From: Pseudotabrizicola algicola
GTDB taxonomy: Bacteria > Pseudomonadota > Alphaproteobacteria > Rhodobacterales > Rhodobacteraceae
NCBI RefSeq assembly: GCF_010915705.1
Contig: NZ_JAAIKE010000005.1
Location: forward strand, 62,001-126,000
DNA length: 64,000 nucleotides
Direction: 5' to 3'
This document shows positions 52,368-59,931 of the stretch, in pieces; the stretch's first letter is position 1; the number at the start of each line of letters is the position of its first letter. Below the pieces are notes generated by a model, which did not search any database, was not told the origin of the DNA, and saw nothing but the letters and a program-made list of their open reading frames with translations. The position numbers and the translations under genes were made by a program.

Positions 52368-53579
52368 ATGTCAGAAGCCTATATCTACGACGCCGTTCGC
52401 AGCCCCCGTGGCAAAGGCCGCCCCGATGGCAGCCTGCATGAGCTGACCTCGGTCGCGCTGTCGGCAAAGGTGCTGAACGCGGTGAAAGAGCGCAGCGGTC
52501 TCGAAGGCCATGCGGTCGAGGACGTGATCTGGGGCAATGTCACGCAAGTGGGCGAACAGGGCGGCTGTCTGGCCCGCTCGGCAGTCCTGCTGTCCGATCT
52601 TGACGAGCGTATCCCCGGCCTTGCCATCAACCGGTTCTGCGCGAGTGGCATGGAGGCGGTGAACCTTGCCGCCAATCAGGTCAAGGGCGGGGCCGGACAG
52701 GCCTATATCGCGGGCGGGGTCGAGATGATGGGCCGTGTCGCGATGGGCAGCGATGGCGCGGCCATCGCCGTTGACCCGAGCCTTGCGATGAAAACCTATT
52801 TCGTGCCGCAGGGGATCTCGGCCGATATCATCGCCACCGAATACGGCTTTTCCCGCGATGACGCCGACGCTCTGGCCATGGAATCGCAGCGCCGTGCGGC
52901 AGCGGCCTGGGCTGACGGGCGCTTTGCCAAATCTGTCATCACCATCCGCGACCAGAACGGCCTGCCGATCCTGGCGCATGACGAATACATGCGCCCCGGC
53001 ACCGACATGCAGGCCCTTGGGTCCCTGAAACCGGCGTTCAAGGACATGGGCGAAGTGATGCCCGGCTTCGACAAGATCGCGCTTATGAAATACCCCCATC
53101 TGGAGCGGATCAACCACATCCACCATGCCGGCAATTCCTCGGGGATCGTCGATGGCGCGGCGGCGGTTCTGATCGGGTCGAAAGAGTTCGGGCAGGCGCA
53201 TGGCCTGAAGCCGCGCGCCCGCATCCGCGCCACCGCCAAGATCGGCACCGACCCCACGATCATGCTGACAGGCCCGGTCCCCGTGACGGAAAAGATCCTC
53301 AAGGACAGCGGGATGTCGATCAGCGACATCGACCTGTTCGAGGTGAACGAGGCCTTTGCCAGCGTGGTGCTGCGCTTCATGCAGGCCTTCGATGTCGACG
53401 CGAGCCGGGTGAATGTGAACGGTGGCTCTATTGCGATGGGGCATCCCCTCGGGGCGACCGGGGCCATCATCATCGGCACCCTGCTCGACGAGTTGGAGCG
53501 GTCTGGCAAAGGCACCGGCCTTGCCACGCTTTGCATCGCCTCGGGCATGGGCGCGGCCACCATCATCGAGCGGGTCTGA
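52368..53579 (+). CDS. fadA: Acetyl-CoA C-acyltransferase (thiolase)
   Basis: 403 residues. The nucleophilic cysteine is Cys91 in INRFCASGMEAVNLA, the NEAFASVVLRF motif holds the family histidine region and GHPLGATGAIIIGT follows. The second cysteine is in LATLCIASGMGAA, where most thiolases have CGGG; the change to ASGMG is a mild deviation. It cleaves 3-ketoacyl-CoA to acetyl-CoA and a shortened acyl-CoA. It is linked to the FadB/J-type gene via one intervening small gene. Confidence 0.92.
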   Translation: MSEAYIYDAVRSPRGKGRPDGSLHELTSVALSAKVLNAVKERSGLEGHAVEDVIWGNVTQVGEQGGCLARSAVLLSDLDERIPGLAINRFCASGMEAVNLAANQVKGGAGQAYIAGGVEMMGRVAMGSDGAAIAVDPSLAMKTYFVPQGISADIIATEYGFSRDDADALAMESQRRAAAAWADGRFAKSVITIRDQNGLPILAHDEYMRPGTDMQALGSLKPAFKDMGEVMPGFDKIALMKYPHLERINHIHHAGNSSGIVDGAAAVLIGSKEFGQAHGLKPRARIRATAKIGTDPTIMLTGPVPVTEKILKDSGMSISDIDLFEVNEAFASVVLRFMQAFDVDASRVNVNGGSIAMGHPLGATGAIIIGTLLDELERSGKGTGLATLCIASGMGAATIIERV

Positions 53580-53582
53580 CAG

Positions 53583-54032
53583 ATGGAGGCAGGTGCCATC
53601 CTTCAGACCTATCTGGACGAGATCGCCGCTGCCGTCATGGCGGGGGATTTTGCGGCCTATCAGACCGGGGTGGCGCTGCCGTTTCATCTTGTGACCCACA
53701 GCGCAAATCTGACCATCACGACAGAGGCAGCCCTGCGCGAGGGCTTTGACGCCTTTCGCACCATGCTGCAAACGCAGCGGGTGACCGATTACATCCGCCT
53801 TGTCGAAGGCGCGCAGTGTCTCGATCCCGATCTGCTTTCGGGCCGCTATGTCACCCACCTGATTTCCGGCGGCATGCGGGTGCTTGATCCGTTCCATTCG
53901 CAAATCACGCTCCGCCTTGTCGAAGGCCGCTGGCGCGCGGCCTCGATCACCAATGCTCTCGCCAATTCGCGCTGGCCGTTCCTGATTTCCAGCACGCGAA
54001 CGGCCGCCCTACCGAAAGGACCGCAAGAATGA
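53583..54032 (+). CDS. Hypothetical NTF2/SnoaL-like protein in the beta-oxidation operon
   Basis: 149 residues starting 3 bp after the thiolase stop; its stop overlaps the FadB/J start (ATGA). It starts with a helix (LQTYLDEIAAAVMAGDFAAYQTG) followed by alternating strands (HLVTHSANLTITTEAALREG, GRYVTHLISGGM, SQITLRLVEGRWRAASIT), the cone-like pattern of NTF2/SnoaL folds. No catalytic residues stand out. Placement between fadA and fadJ-type genes suggests a role in acyl-CoA handling, but that is inference. Confidence 0.7.
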   Translation: MEAGAILQTYLDEIAAAVMAGDFAAYQTGVALPFHLVTHSANLTITTEAALREGFDAFRTMLQTQRVTDYIRLVEGAQCLDPDLLSGRYVTHLISGGMRVLDPFHSQITLRLVEGRWRAASITNALANSRWPFLISSTRTAALPKGPQE

Positions 54033-56215
54033 CCGATTTCACCACCACGATCGACGCCGATGGCGTCGCCACCATCACCTGGGACGTGCCCGGCAAATCC
54101 ATGAACGTGATGTCCCTTGCGGGCTTTGCGGAACTCGACAGCCAGATTGATGCCGCCCTTGCCGACAGCGCGGTGAAGGGCATCATCATCACCAGCGGCA
54201 AAAAGGACTTCGCCGGCGGGATGGACCTGAACGTCATCGCCAAGATGCGCGACGAGGGCGGGGCCGAGGGGATTTTCAACGGCGTGATGCATATGCACGC
54301 GATCCTGCGCAAGATCGAACGCGCCGGAATGGACCCCAAAACGCTCAAGGGCGGCAAGCCGATTGTCGCCGCCCTTCCGGGAACCGCGCTCGGCATCGGG
54401 CTGGAGGTGCCTCTGGCCTGCCACCGCATCATTGCCGCCGAAAACCCCAAGGCCAAGATCGGCCTGCCGGAAATCATGGTCGGCATTTTCCCCGGCGCAG
54501 GCGGCACCACGCGGCTTGTGCGCAAGATGGGCGCGATGATGGCCGCGCCCTATCTCCTCGAAGGCAAGCTCTCTGACCCCAAGGGCGCCAAGGCGGGCGG
54601 TCTTATCGACGAGGTCGTTGCCCCCGATGCCCTGCTGGCCCGCGCAAAGGAATGGGTTCTCGCCGCCACCGATGCCGATCTGGTCAAGCCTTGGGACGCC
54701 AAGGGCTACAAGATGCCCGGCGGCACCCCCTATCATCCGGCCGGTTTCATGACCTTTGTCGGCGCATCCGCAATGGTGCACGGCAAGACGATGGGCGTCT
54801 ACCCTGCCGCCAAGGCGCTTCTGGCTGCGGTCTACGAAGGCGCGCTGGTGCCCTTTGATCTCGCGCTGAAGATAGAGGCGCGGCACTTCACCTCGGTGCT
54901 GATGAACCCGTCCTCGTCTGCGATGATCCGCAGCCTGTTCATCAACAAGGAAGCGCTGGAGAAAGGCGCCAACCGTCCGGACGCACCTGACCAGACGGTG
55001 AAGAAGGTCGGCATCCTCGGCGCGGGCATGATGGGGGCGGGCATCGCCTATGTCTCGGCCAATGCAGGGATAGAAGTGGTGCTGATCGACGCCGCCCAAG
55101 ACGCGGCAGATCGCGGCAAAGCCTATTCCGAAGCCATCCTCGACAAGGGCATCGCGCGCCGCAAGGTCACGCCCGAGAAAAAGGCCGAAGTGCTGGGCCG
55201 CATCACCGCAACCACCGATTACGCGGCACTTCAGGGCTGCGATCTGATCGTCGAAGCGGTGTTCGAGGATATGAAGGTCAAGGCCGAGGTGACAGCCAAG
55301 GTCGAGGCGGTGGTGGGCGCAGAGTGCATCTTTGCCTCCAACACCTCGACCCTGCCGATCTCGGAACTGGCCCGCGCCAGCCAGCGGCCCGCGCAATTCA
55401 TCGGCATCCATTTCTTCTCGCCCGTCGACAAGATGATGCTGGTGGAGATCATCCGCGGCAAGGAAACCGGCGATGTGGCGGTGGCCAAGGCATTGGACTA
55501 TGTGCGCCAGATCCGCAAGACGCCGATCGTGGTGAATGACGCCCGCTTCTTCTACGCCAACCGCTGCATCATTCCTTACATCAACGAAGGCATCCGCATG
55601 GTCGCCGAAGGGGTGGAACCGGCGCTGGTGGAAAACGCGGCAAAGCTGGTGGGCATGCCGCTGGGGCCGCTGCAACTGGTCGACGAGACCTCGATCGATC
55701 TCGGGGTCAAGATCGCCAAGGCCACCAAACTGGCGATGGGCGACGCCTATCCCGATGGCGCGGTGGATGAGGTGCTGTTCTGGATGGCCGATCAGGGCCG
55801 CATGGGCAAAAAGGCCAATGCCGGCTTTTACACCTACGACGCTGCGGGCAAGCGCGAAGGTCTTTGGGACGGGTTGGCGGCACAGTATCCGCTGGCCGAT
55901 GCGCAACCGGACCTGACCGAGGTGCAGCACCGTCTGCTGATGGCGCAGGTTCTGGAAGCCGTGCGTGCGCTGGAAGATGGGGTGCTGACCGATATCCGCG
56001 AAGGCGATGTGGGTGCCATCCTTGGCTGGGGCTTTGCCCCGTGGTCCGGCGGCCCGTTCGGCTGGCTCGACATCATCGGCGCTCCGCGCGCGGTGGAACT
56101 CTGCGATGCGCTCACCTCCCGCCACGGGGCACGCTTTGCCGTGCCGGACCTTTTGCGCGAGATGGCAGCGTCGGGACAGACCTTCTACGGCAAATCCGCC
56201 CGCAAGGCGGCCTAA
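54029..56215 (+). CDS. fadJ: Bifunctional enoyl-CoA hydratase / 3-hydroxyacyl-CoA dehydrogenase
   Basis: 728 residues. The crotonase domain holds catalytic-type glutamates in GLEVPLACHRIIAAE and GLPEIMVGIFPGAGGTTRL (about 130-170). The NAD-binding domain starts KKVGILGAGMMGAGIAYVSA near residue 328, and NTSTLPISELA with FIGIHFFSPVDKMMLVEI carries the catalytic histidine. It converts trans-2-enoyl-CoA to 3-ketoacyl-CoA in two steps. Together with fadA and the acyl-CoA dehydrogenase this completes a beta-oxidation set. It could be called fadB; the choice between fadB and fadJ is not clear. Confidence 0.93.
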   Translation: MTDFTTTIDADGVATITWDVPGKSMNVMSLAGFAELDSQIDAALADSAVKGIIITSGKKDFAGGMDLNVIAKMRDEGGAEGIFNGVMHMHAILRKIERAGMDPKTLKGGKPIVAALPGTALGIGLEVPLACHRIIAAENPKAKIGLPEIMVGIFPGAGGTTRLVRKMGAMMAAPYLLEGKLSDPKGAKAGGLIDEVVAPDALLARAKEWVLAATDADLVKPWDAKGYKMPGGTPYHPAGFMTFVGASAMVHGKTMGVYPAAKALLAAVYEGALVPFDLALKIEARHFTSVLMNPSSSAMIRSLFINKEALEKGANRPDAPDQTVKKVGILGAGMMGAGIAYVSANAGIEVVLIDAAQDAADRGKAYSEAILDKGIARRKVTPEKKAEVLGRITATTDYAALQGCDLIVEAVFEDMKVKAEVTAKVEAVVGAECIFASNTSTLPISELARASQRPAQFIGIHFFSPVDKMMLVEIIRGKETGDVAVAKALDYVRQIRKTPIVVNDARFFYANRCIIPYINEGIRMVAEGVEPALVENAAKLVGMPLGPLQLVDETSIDLGVKIAKATKLAMGDAYPDGAVDEVLFWMADQGRMGKKANAGFYTYDAAGKREGLWDGLAAQYPLADAQPDLTEVQHRLLMAQVLEAVRALEDGVLTDIREGDVGAILGWGFAPWSGGPFGWLDIIGAPRAVELCDALTSRHGARFAVPDLLREMAASGQTFYGKSARKAA

Positions 56216-56868
56216 GCCAGCGAACCGTTCGGGTGCTGCCTTGCCAGACGCAGGGCGGCACCCGCCTCCTCGGCCATCAGGCAGGTGACCAGATGCCGCG
56301 CCTGTGCCAGCGAACAGACGCTGAAATCGCGCGGATGCCATTCGGCCTCGGCAAACGGATCACCCGCGCAAGACAGCAATATCCCCCGACTGGCATAGAC
56401 AAGCTGATGCCGCGCAAACCGCAGTTGCACCGAAGCCAGCAATTGTGGCGGGCGGCTCCTCTCTATCCCGCGCCACCCTTCCAGCGCCCGCGCAGGGACC
56501 AGCGCAAAGGGATCACCGAACAGGTCTTCGGCGCAATCGGCCTCGATCAGCACCTTCTGCTCGGGCAACAGCAGCACATCTTCCCGATTGTCCATCGCCC
56601 AGGCTGGAACCCGCAGCGGCCAGAACTCGGGCGGCGGCTCTTCCAGCGGCAAGGTCAGCGCGCGCGTCACGGTCTGGTTGCCGCCATCAAAGGTCATCAC
56701 CTCTGCGCCGCTGTGCAATTCTCCGGCGGGACACCAGCCCGACGGGGTGGCAATCGGGGTCGTGGCAATGATCCCTTCGGCCACAACCGAAGGTCCGTCC
56801 TGCCCCGCCTGTTCCGACCCCGCCCAGATCATCGACGTGTTCCCATCCGCACCCCGTTTTGCCGGCAT
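56212..56868 (-). CDS. Hint-domain-like protein, degenerate
   Basis: 218 residues from ATG 56868 (ATG 56832 possible). PIATPSGWCPAGELHSGAEVMTFDGG resembles the start of bacterial Hint (hedgehog/intein) domains and LLLPEQKVLIEADCAEDLFG with FALVPARAL the later strand. The usual N-terminal cysteine of the self-splicing site is missing, so processing activity is doubtful. Rhodobacterales often carry Hint proteins attached to secreted proteins. It converges with the FadB/J gene, overlapping it by 4 bp. Confidence 0.7.
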   Translation of the reverse strand: MPAKRGADGNTSMIWAGSEQAGQDGPSVVAEGIIATTPIATPSGWCPAGELHSGAEVMTFDGGNQTVTRALTLPLEEPPPEFWPLRVPAWAMDNREDVLLLPEQKVLIEADCAEDLFGDPFALVPARALEGWRGIERSRPPQLLASVQLRFARHQLVYASRGILLSCAGDPFAEAEWHPRDFSVCSLAQARHLVTCLMAEEAGAALRLARQHPNGSLA

Positions 56869-56997
56869 CGCAATGGGCCAGCCCCTTCAGCCCTGACCGA
56901 TGCACAGGGCCACCCCAAGGCAAGGCTTTGGCAAAACCAAGGCAGACCGCGCAATTGGACGCGAAGGCTGGCGGCAGACGGGCCTAACCCGACGCGG

Positions 56998-57945
56998 TCA
57001 TACCGGGTTCGGCAAATCCCGCCCGTCGGCGAAGGCCAGCAGATTGTCCACCGCCATCATGCCCATGTTGCTGCGCACCTCCAAAGCGGCGGTGCCCAGA
57101 TGCGGCAGCAGCGTCACATTCTCCAACGCCATCAGCGCGGGGTGGATCTTCGGCTCGAACTCGTAGACATCAAGCCCGGCCCCGGCAATGCGCCCGCCCG
57201 TCAGGGCCTCGGCCAAGGCGGCCTCGTCCACCACATCGCCCCGGCTGATATTCACCAGAATGGCGTGCGGCTTCATATGGGCCAGCGTCCCTGCGTTGAC
57301 CAGATGATGCGTCTCCTTGCCACCCGGCACCGCAAGCACCACCACATCGGCGGCCATCGCCTCTTCAAGCGTGACCTGCCGCGCCGGAACTCCGGCATCG
57401 GCCACGGGCGAGCGGTTGAAGAACACCACCTCCATGCCGAAACCCGCCTGCGCGCGGCGCGCAATCGCCTTGCCGATACGGCCCATCCCGATCACGCCAA
57501 GCCGCTTGCCCGAAAGATGCATACCCAGCATCTGCGTCGGGTGCCAGCCCTCCCACAGACCGGCCCGCACCATACGCTCGCCTTCCCCGGCGCGGCGCGC
57601 CGTCATCAGCATCAGCGTCAGGGCAATATCGGCGGTGGCATCGGTGACAGCGCCGGGGGTGTTGGAGACCTGCAACCCCGCAGCACGGGCCGCTGCCACG
57701 TCGATATGGTTGTAGCCCACCCCGAAATTGGCCAGCATCCGCGCGCGCGGGGCTGGCACATCGGCAAACACATCGGCCTGATAACGGTCGCCCAGCGTGG
57801 GCAGCACCAGATCATAATCGCGCAAGCTGGCGCGCAATTCGTCCGCGGTCAGCGGCAAGGTGCTTTCGCGCACCGTCACGTCAAAACGGGCGCGGGCGGC
57901 GTCCAGAACAGCATCCGGCAGCGGGCGTGTGATCAGCAGTTTCAT
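56998..57945 (-). CDS. D-2-hydroxyacid dehydrogenase (glycerate/glyoxylate reductase type)
   Basis: 315 residues from ATG 57945, whose start overlaps the upstream csaA stop by one base. The Rossmann motif is GVIGMGRIGKAIARRA, the catalytic arginine region is HAILVNISRGDVVDE and the catalytic histidine lies in LLPHLGTAA. The substrate could be glyoxylate, hydroxypyruvate or another 2-keto acid. It ends a four-gene run (YbjN, ProC, CsaA-like, dehydrogenase). Confidence 0.9.
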   Translation of the reverse strand: MKLLITRPLPDAVLDAARARFDVTVRESTLPLTADELRASLRDYDLVLPTLGDRYQADVFADVPAPRARMLANFGVGYNHIDVAAARAAGLQVSNTPGAVTDATADIALTLMLMTARRAGEGERMVRAGLWEGWHPTQMLGMHLSGKRLGVIGMGRIGKAIARRAQAGFGMEVVFFNRSPVADAGVPARQVTLEEAMAADVVVLAVPGGKETHHLVNAGTLAHMKPHAILVNISRGDVVDEAALAEALTGGRIAGAGLDVYEFEPKIHPALMALENVTLLPHLGTAALEVRSNMGMMAVDNLLAFADGRDLPNPV

Positions 57946-58277
57946 CAAAACATCCTTCCGCCCGCAGGCACATTCTGGTCGGGTGCCAAAAGCACCACCT
58001 CTCCCGTTTCATCCGGCACGCCCAGCACCAGCACCTCCGACAACACCTTGCCGATCTGGCGCGGCGGGAAGTTGACGACCGCCATCACCTGCCGCCCGAC
58101 CAGCGTCTCTGGCGTGTAATGCCGCGTCAGTTGCGCGCTCGAGCGTTTCTCCCCAATTTCTCCGCCAAAATCCACCCATAGCTTGATCGCGGGCTTGCGC
58201 GCCTCGGGAAAGGGTTCGGCGCGGGTGACAACGCCCACACGGATATCGACCTTCTGGAAATCCTCATAGCTGATCAT
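57945..58277 (-). CDS. csaA: CsaA-like tRNA-binding protein
   Basis: 110 residues. The OB-fold tRNA-binding domain is seen in DFQKVDIRVGVVTRAEPFPEARKPAIKLWVDFG and MAVVNFPPRQIGKVLSEVLVLG. In Bacillus CsaA is described as an export-related chaperone; others bind tRNA. It overlaps proC by 4 bp and the 2-hydroxyacid dehydrogenase by 1 base. Confidence 0.9.
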   Translation of the reverse strand: MISYEDFQKVDIRVGVVTRAEPFPEARKPAIKLWVDFGGEIGEKRSSAQLTRHYTPETLVGRQVMAVVNFPPRQIGKVLSEVLVLGVPDETGEVVLLAPDQNVPAGGRMF

Positions 58278-59095
58278 TTGCCAAGCTCCCGCCCGCGGTC
58301 CGCCGCCGCCTTGACCGCTCGGCGCAGCAGCGCCGGAAACCCGTCCTCCGGCGCCATCAGCACCGCAAGGGCCGCTGCGGTCGTCCCGCCGGGAGAGGTG
58401 ACGTTGATGCGCAACTGCTCGGCACTTTCGGGGGCGCGATGGGCCAGTTCCCCCGCCCCTGTCACCGTGGCCCGCGCCAGTTGCATGGCCAGCGGCGCAG
58501 GCAGCCCCTCGGCCTCGCCCGCGGCAGCAAGCGCCTCGATCAGGTGGAACACATAGGCCGGGCCAGAGCCGGAAACGGCGGTGACCGCATCCATCTGGTG
58601 CTCGGCCTCCAGCCGCACCACCTGCCCCACGGCCGACAGCAGGGCTTCGGCAAGATCCAGATCGGCAGGCGTGGCGGCAGCATTGCCGATGATCGCGGTG
58701 ATCCCGCGGCTGACGGCGGCGGGCGTGTTCGGCATGGCACGCACGATGTGGCTGCCTGCGCCAAATGCCGCCTCATAGGTGGCAATGGTCGTGCCTGCCG
58801 CCACCGTCACGATCAGCGTATCCGTCCCGCCAAACCGCGCAATCTGCGGCAGCGCCGCCCCCATCATCTGTGGTTTGACCGCAATCAGCACAACCGCAGG
58901 CGCCTCGGGCATGCCCGCGTTCAGCCGCAGGCCCTTTTCGGCAAGCCCTTGCACCCATGCCGAAGGATGCGGGTCGATCACCCATGTCGCGTCGGGCTGC
59001 AACCCCTGCCCCAGCCAGCCTTCCAGCATGGCCGATCCCATCTTGCCGCAGCCCAAAAGCACAAGGCCCCGGCGGTTGATCCTATCCAGATTCAT
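58274..59095 (-). CDS. proC: Pyrroline-5-carboxylate reductase
   Basis: 273 residues from ATG 59095. GLVLLGCGKMGSAMLEGWL is the NAD(P)-binding start, AVKPQMM and VRAMPNTPAAV follow, and VSGSGPAYVFHLIEAL with VTSPGGTTAAAL is the classical ProC signature. It reduces pyrroline-5-carboxylate to proline. YbjN precedes it by 28 bp, an association common in alphaproteobacteria. Confidence 0.96.
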   Translation of the reverse strand: MNLDRINRRGLVLLGCGKMGSAMLEGWLGQGLQPDATWVIDPHPSAWVQGLAEKGLRLNAGMPEAPAVVLIAVKPQMMGAALPQIARFGGTDTLIVTVAAGTTIATYEAAFGAGSHIVRAMPNTPAAVSRGITAIIGNAAATPADLDLAEALLSAVGQVVRLEAEHQMDAVTAVSGSGPAYVFHLIEALAAAGEAEGLPAPLAMQLARATVTGAGELAHRAPESAEQLRINVTSPGGTTAAALAVLMAPEDGFPALLRRAVKAAADRGRELGK

Positions 59096-59123
59096 CGTGT
59101 TCCCCGTCTTTACGGGGGGCAAG

Positions 59124-59627
59124 TTAGGCGCGACCGTAGGCCTCGGCAATGGCGACTTTCATCGCTTCGGCCGGAGTCTTGTCGCCCCAGCCCACCAACT
59201 GGAACGCCGGATAAAAGCGCTCTGCCGCCATGACCGCGCTGGAAATCAGCCGGTCAATCTGCTCCGGTCCCGCAATCTGCCCGCCCGCCAGCACCAGCCC
59301 ATAGCGCCAGACCATCAGCTTCTGCTCGGCCCAATAGGTGAAAGCGCCGGTCCAGACCATGTCATTGCAACGGTTGATCACATCGAGAAGCGCCGGAAGC
59401 TTGCCTTCGGGCGGCTCCATCTCGAAGGTGCAGATCAACCGCAGCGTCTCGTCCTGCGCCGACCATGCGAGCGTCAGCGAATAGGTGCGCCACTGGCCCT
59501 CGACCGCCATCGCGATCTGATCGTCGGTCACCCTGTCAAACTCCCACGCATGGTGTTCGGCAAGGGTTTCGACGATATCGATCGGGTGCATATCGTCGTT
59601 TGACAGGAAATCTTCGGTAAGTGACAT
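59124..59627 (-). CDS. YbjN domain-containing protein
   Basis: 167 residues from ATG 59627. EDFLSNDDMHPIDIVETLAEHHAWEFDR leads into YSLTLAWSAQDETLRLICTFEME and LLDVINRCNDMVWTGAFTYW, matching the YbjN family often encoded with proC. The role is unclear, though YbjN in E. coli affects motility and stress tolerance. Upstream lies the AT-richer gap that marks the boundary with prophage genes. Confidence 0.85.
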   Translation of the reverse strand: MSLTEDFLSNDDMHPIDIVETLAEHHAWEFDRVTDDQIAMAVEGQWRTYSLTLAWSAQDETLRLICTFEMEPPEGKLPALLDVINRCNDMVWTGAFTYWAEQKLMVWRYGLVLAGGQIAGPEQIDRLISSAVMAAERFYPAFQLVGWGDKTPAEAMKVAIAEAYGRA

Positions 59628-59931
59628 TGCCCGGCCTCTTGATGATGCCTTCCGCAGGGGCGAACCCACGAAATGCTGGGTGTCTGGCAAGGCTCTGCGA
59701 TTACCCGACAGGCCCATACTAGATATGGTGTTGCAGAAGCGAAAGCCTGTAAAGCGATTTGTTTGCAAATCTCTTGTGGACAACCTTGCCGACGGCGGCT
59801 GTAGCGCGACATCGTAGTTTGCAGAGTTTTACGTCATAACCTGCAGCAGCGCGGTTTTCGTTGAAGGGGGTGTTTAACGCCCCTTTACCGAGAACACCAT
59901 GCCCCCATGCCACCTGCTTCGGACCGACCCA
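59628..59931. other. Gap between the ybjN-proC run and prophage genes; likely attachment-site region
   Basis: 304 bp without a gene and less GC-rich than its surroundings. It holds short dyads CCATACTAGATATGG (59714-59728) and GATTTG-tttg-CAAATC (59756-59771), either of which could be an operator for ybjN or an attachment core, and a hairpin (AAGGGG 59864-59869 with CCCCTT 59880-59885) that could end the tailspike transcript. An attachment site cannot be confirmed without the other prophage end. Confidence 0.5.

Noticed and set aside
53846-56341. A long open frame (about 831 codons) opposite the FadB/J-type gene
   Set aside because: Antisense to a gene with complete catalytic motifs; no domain or ribosome site supports it.
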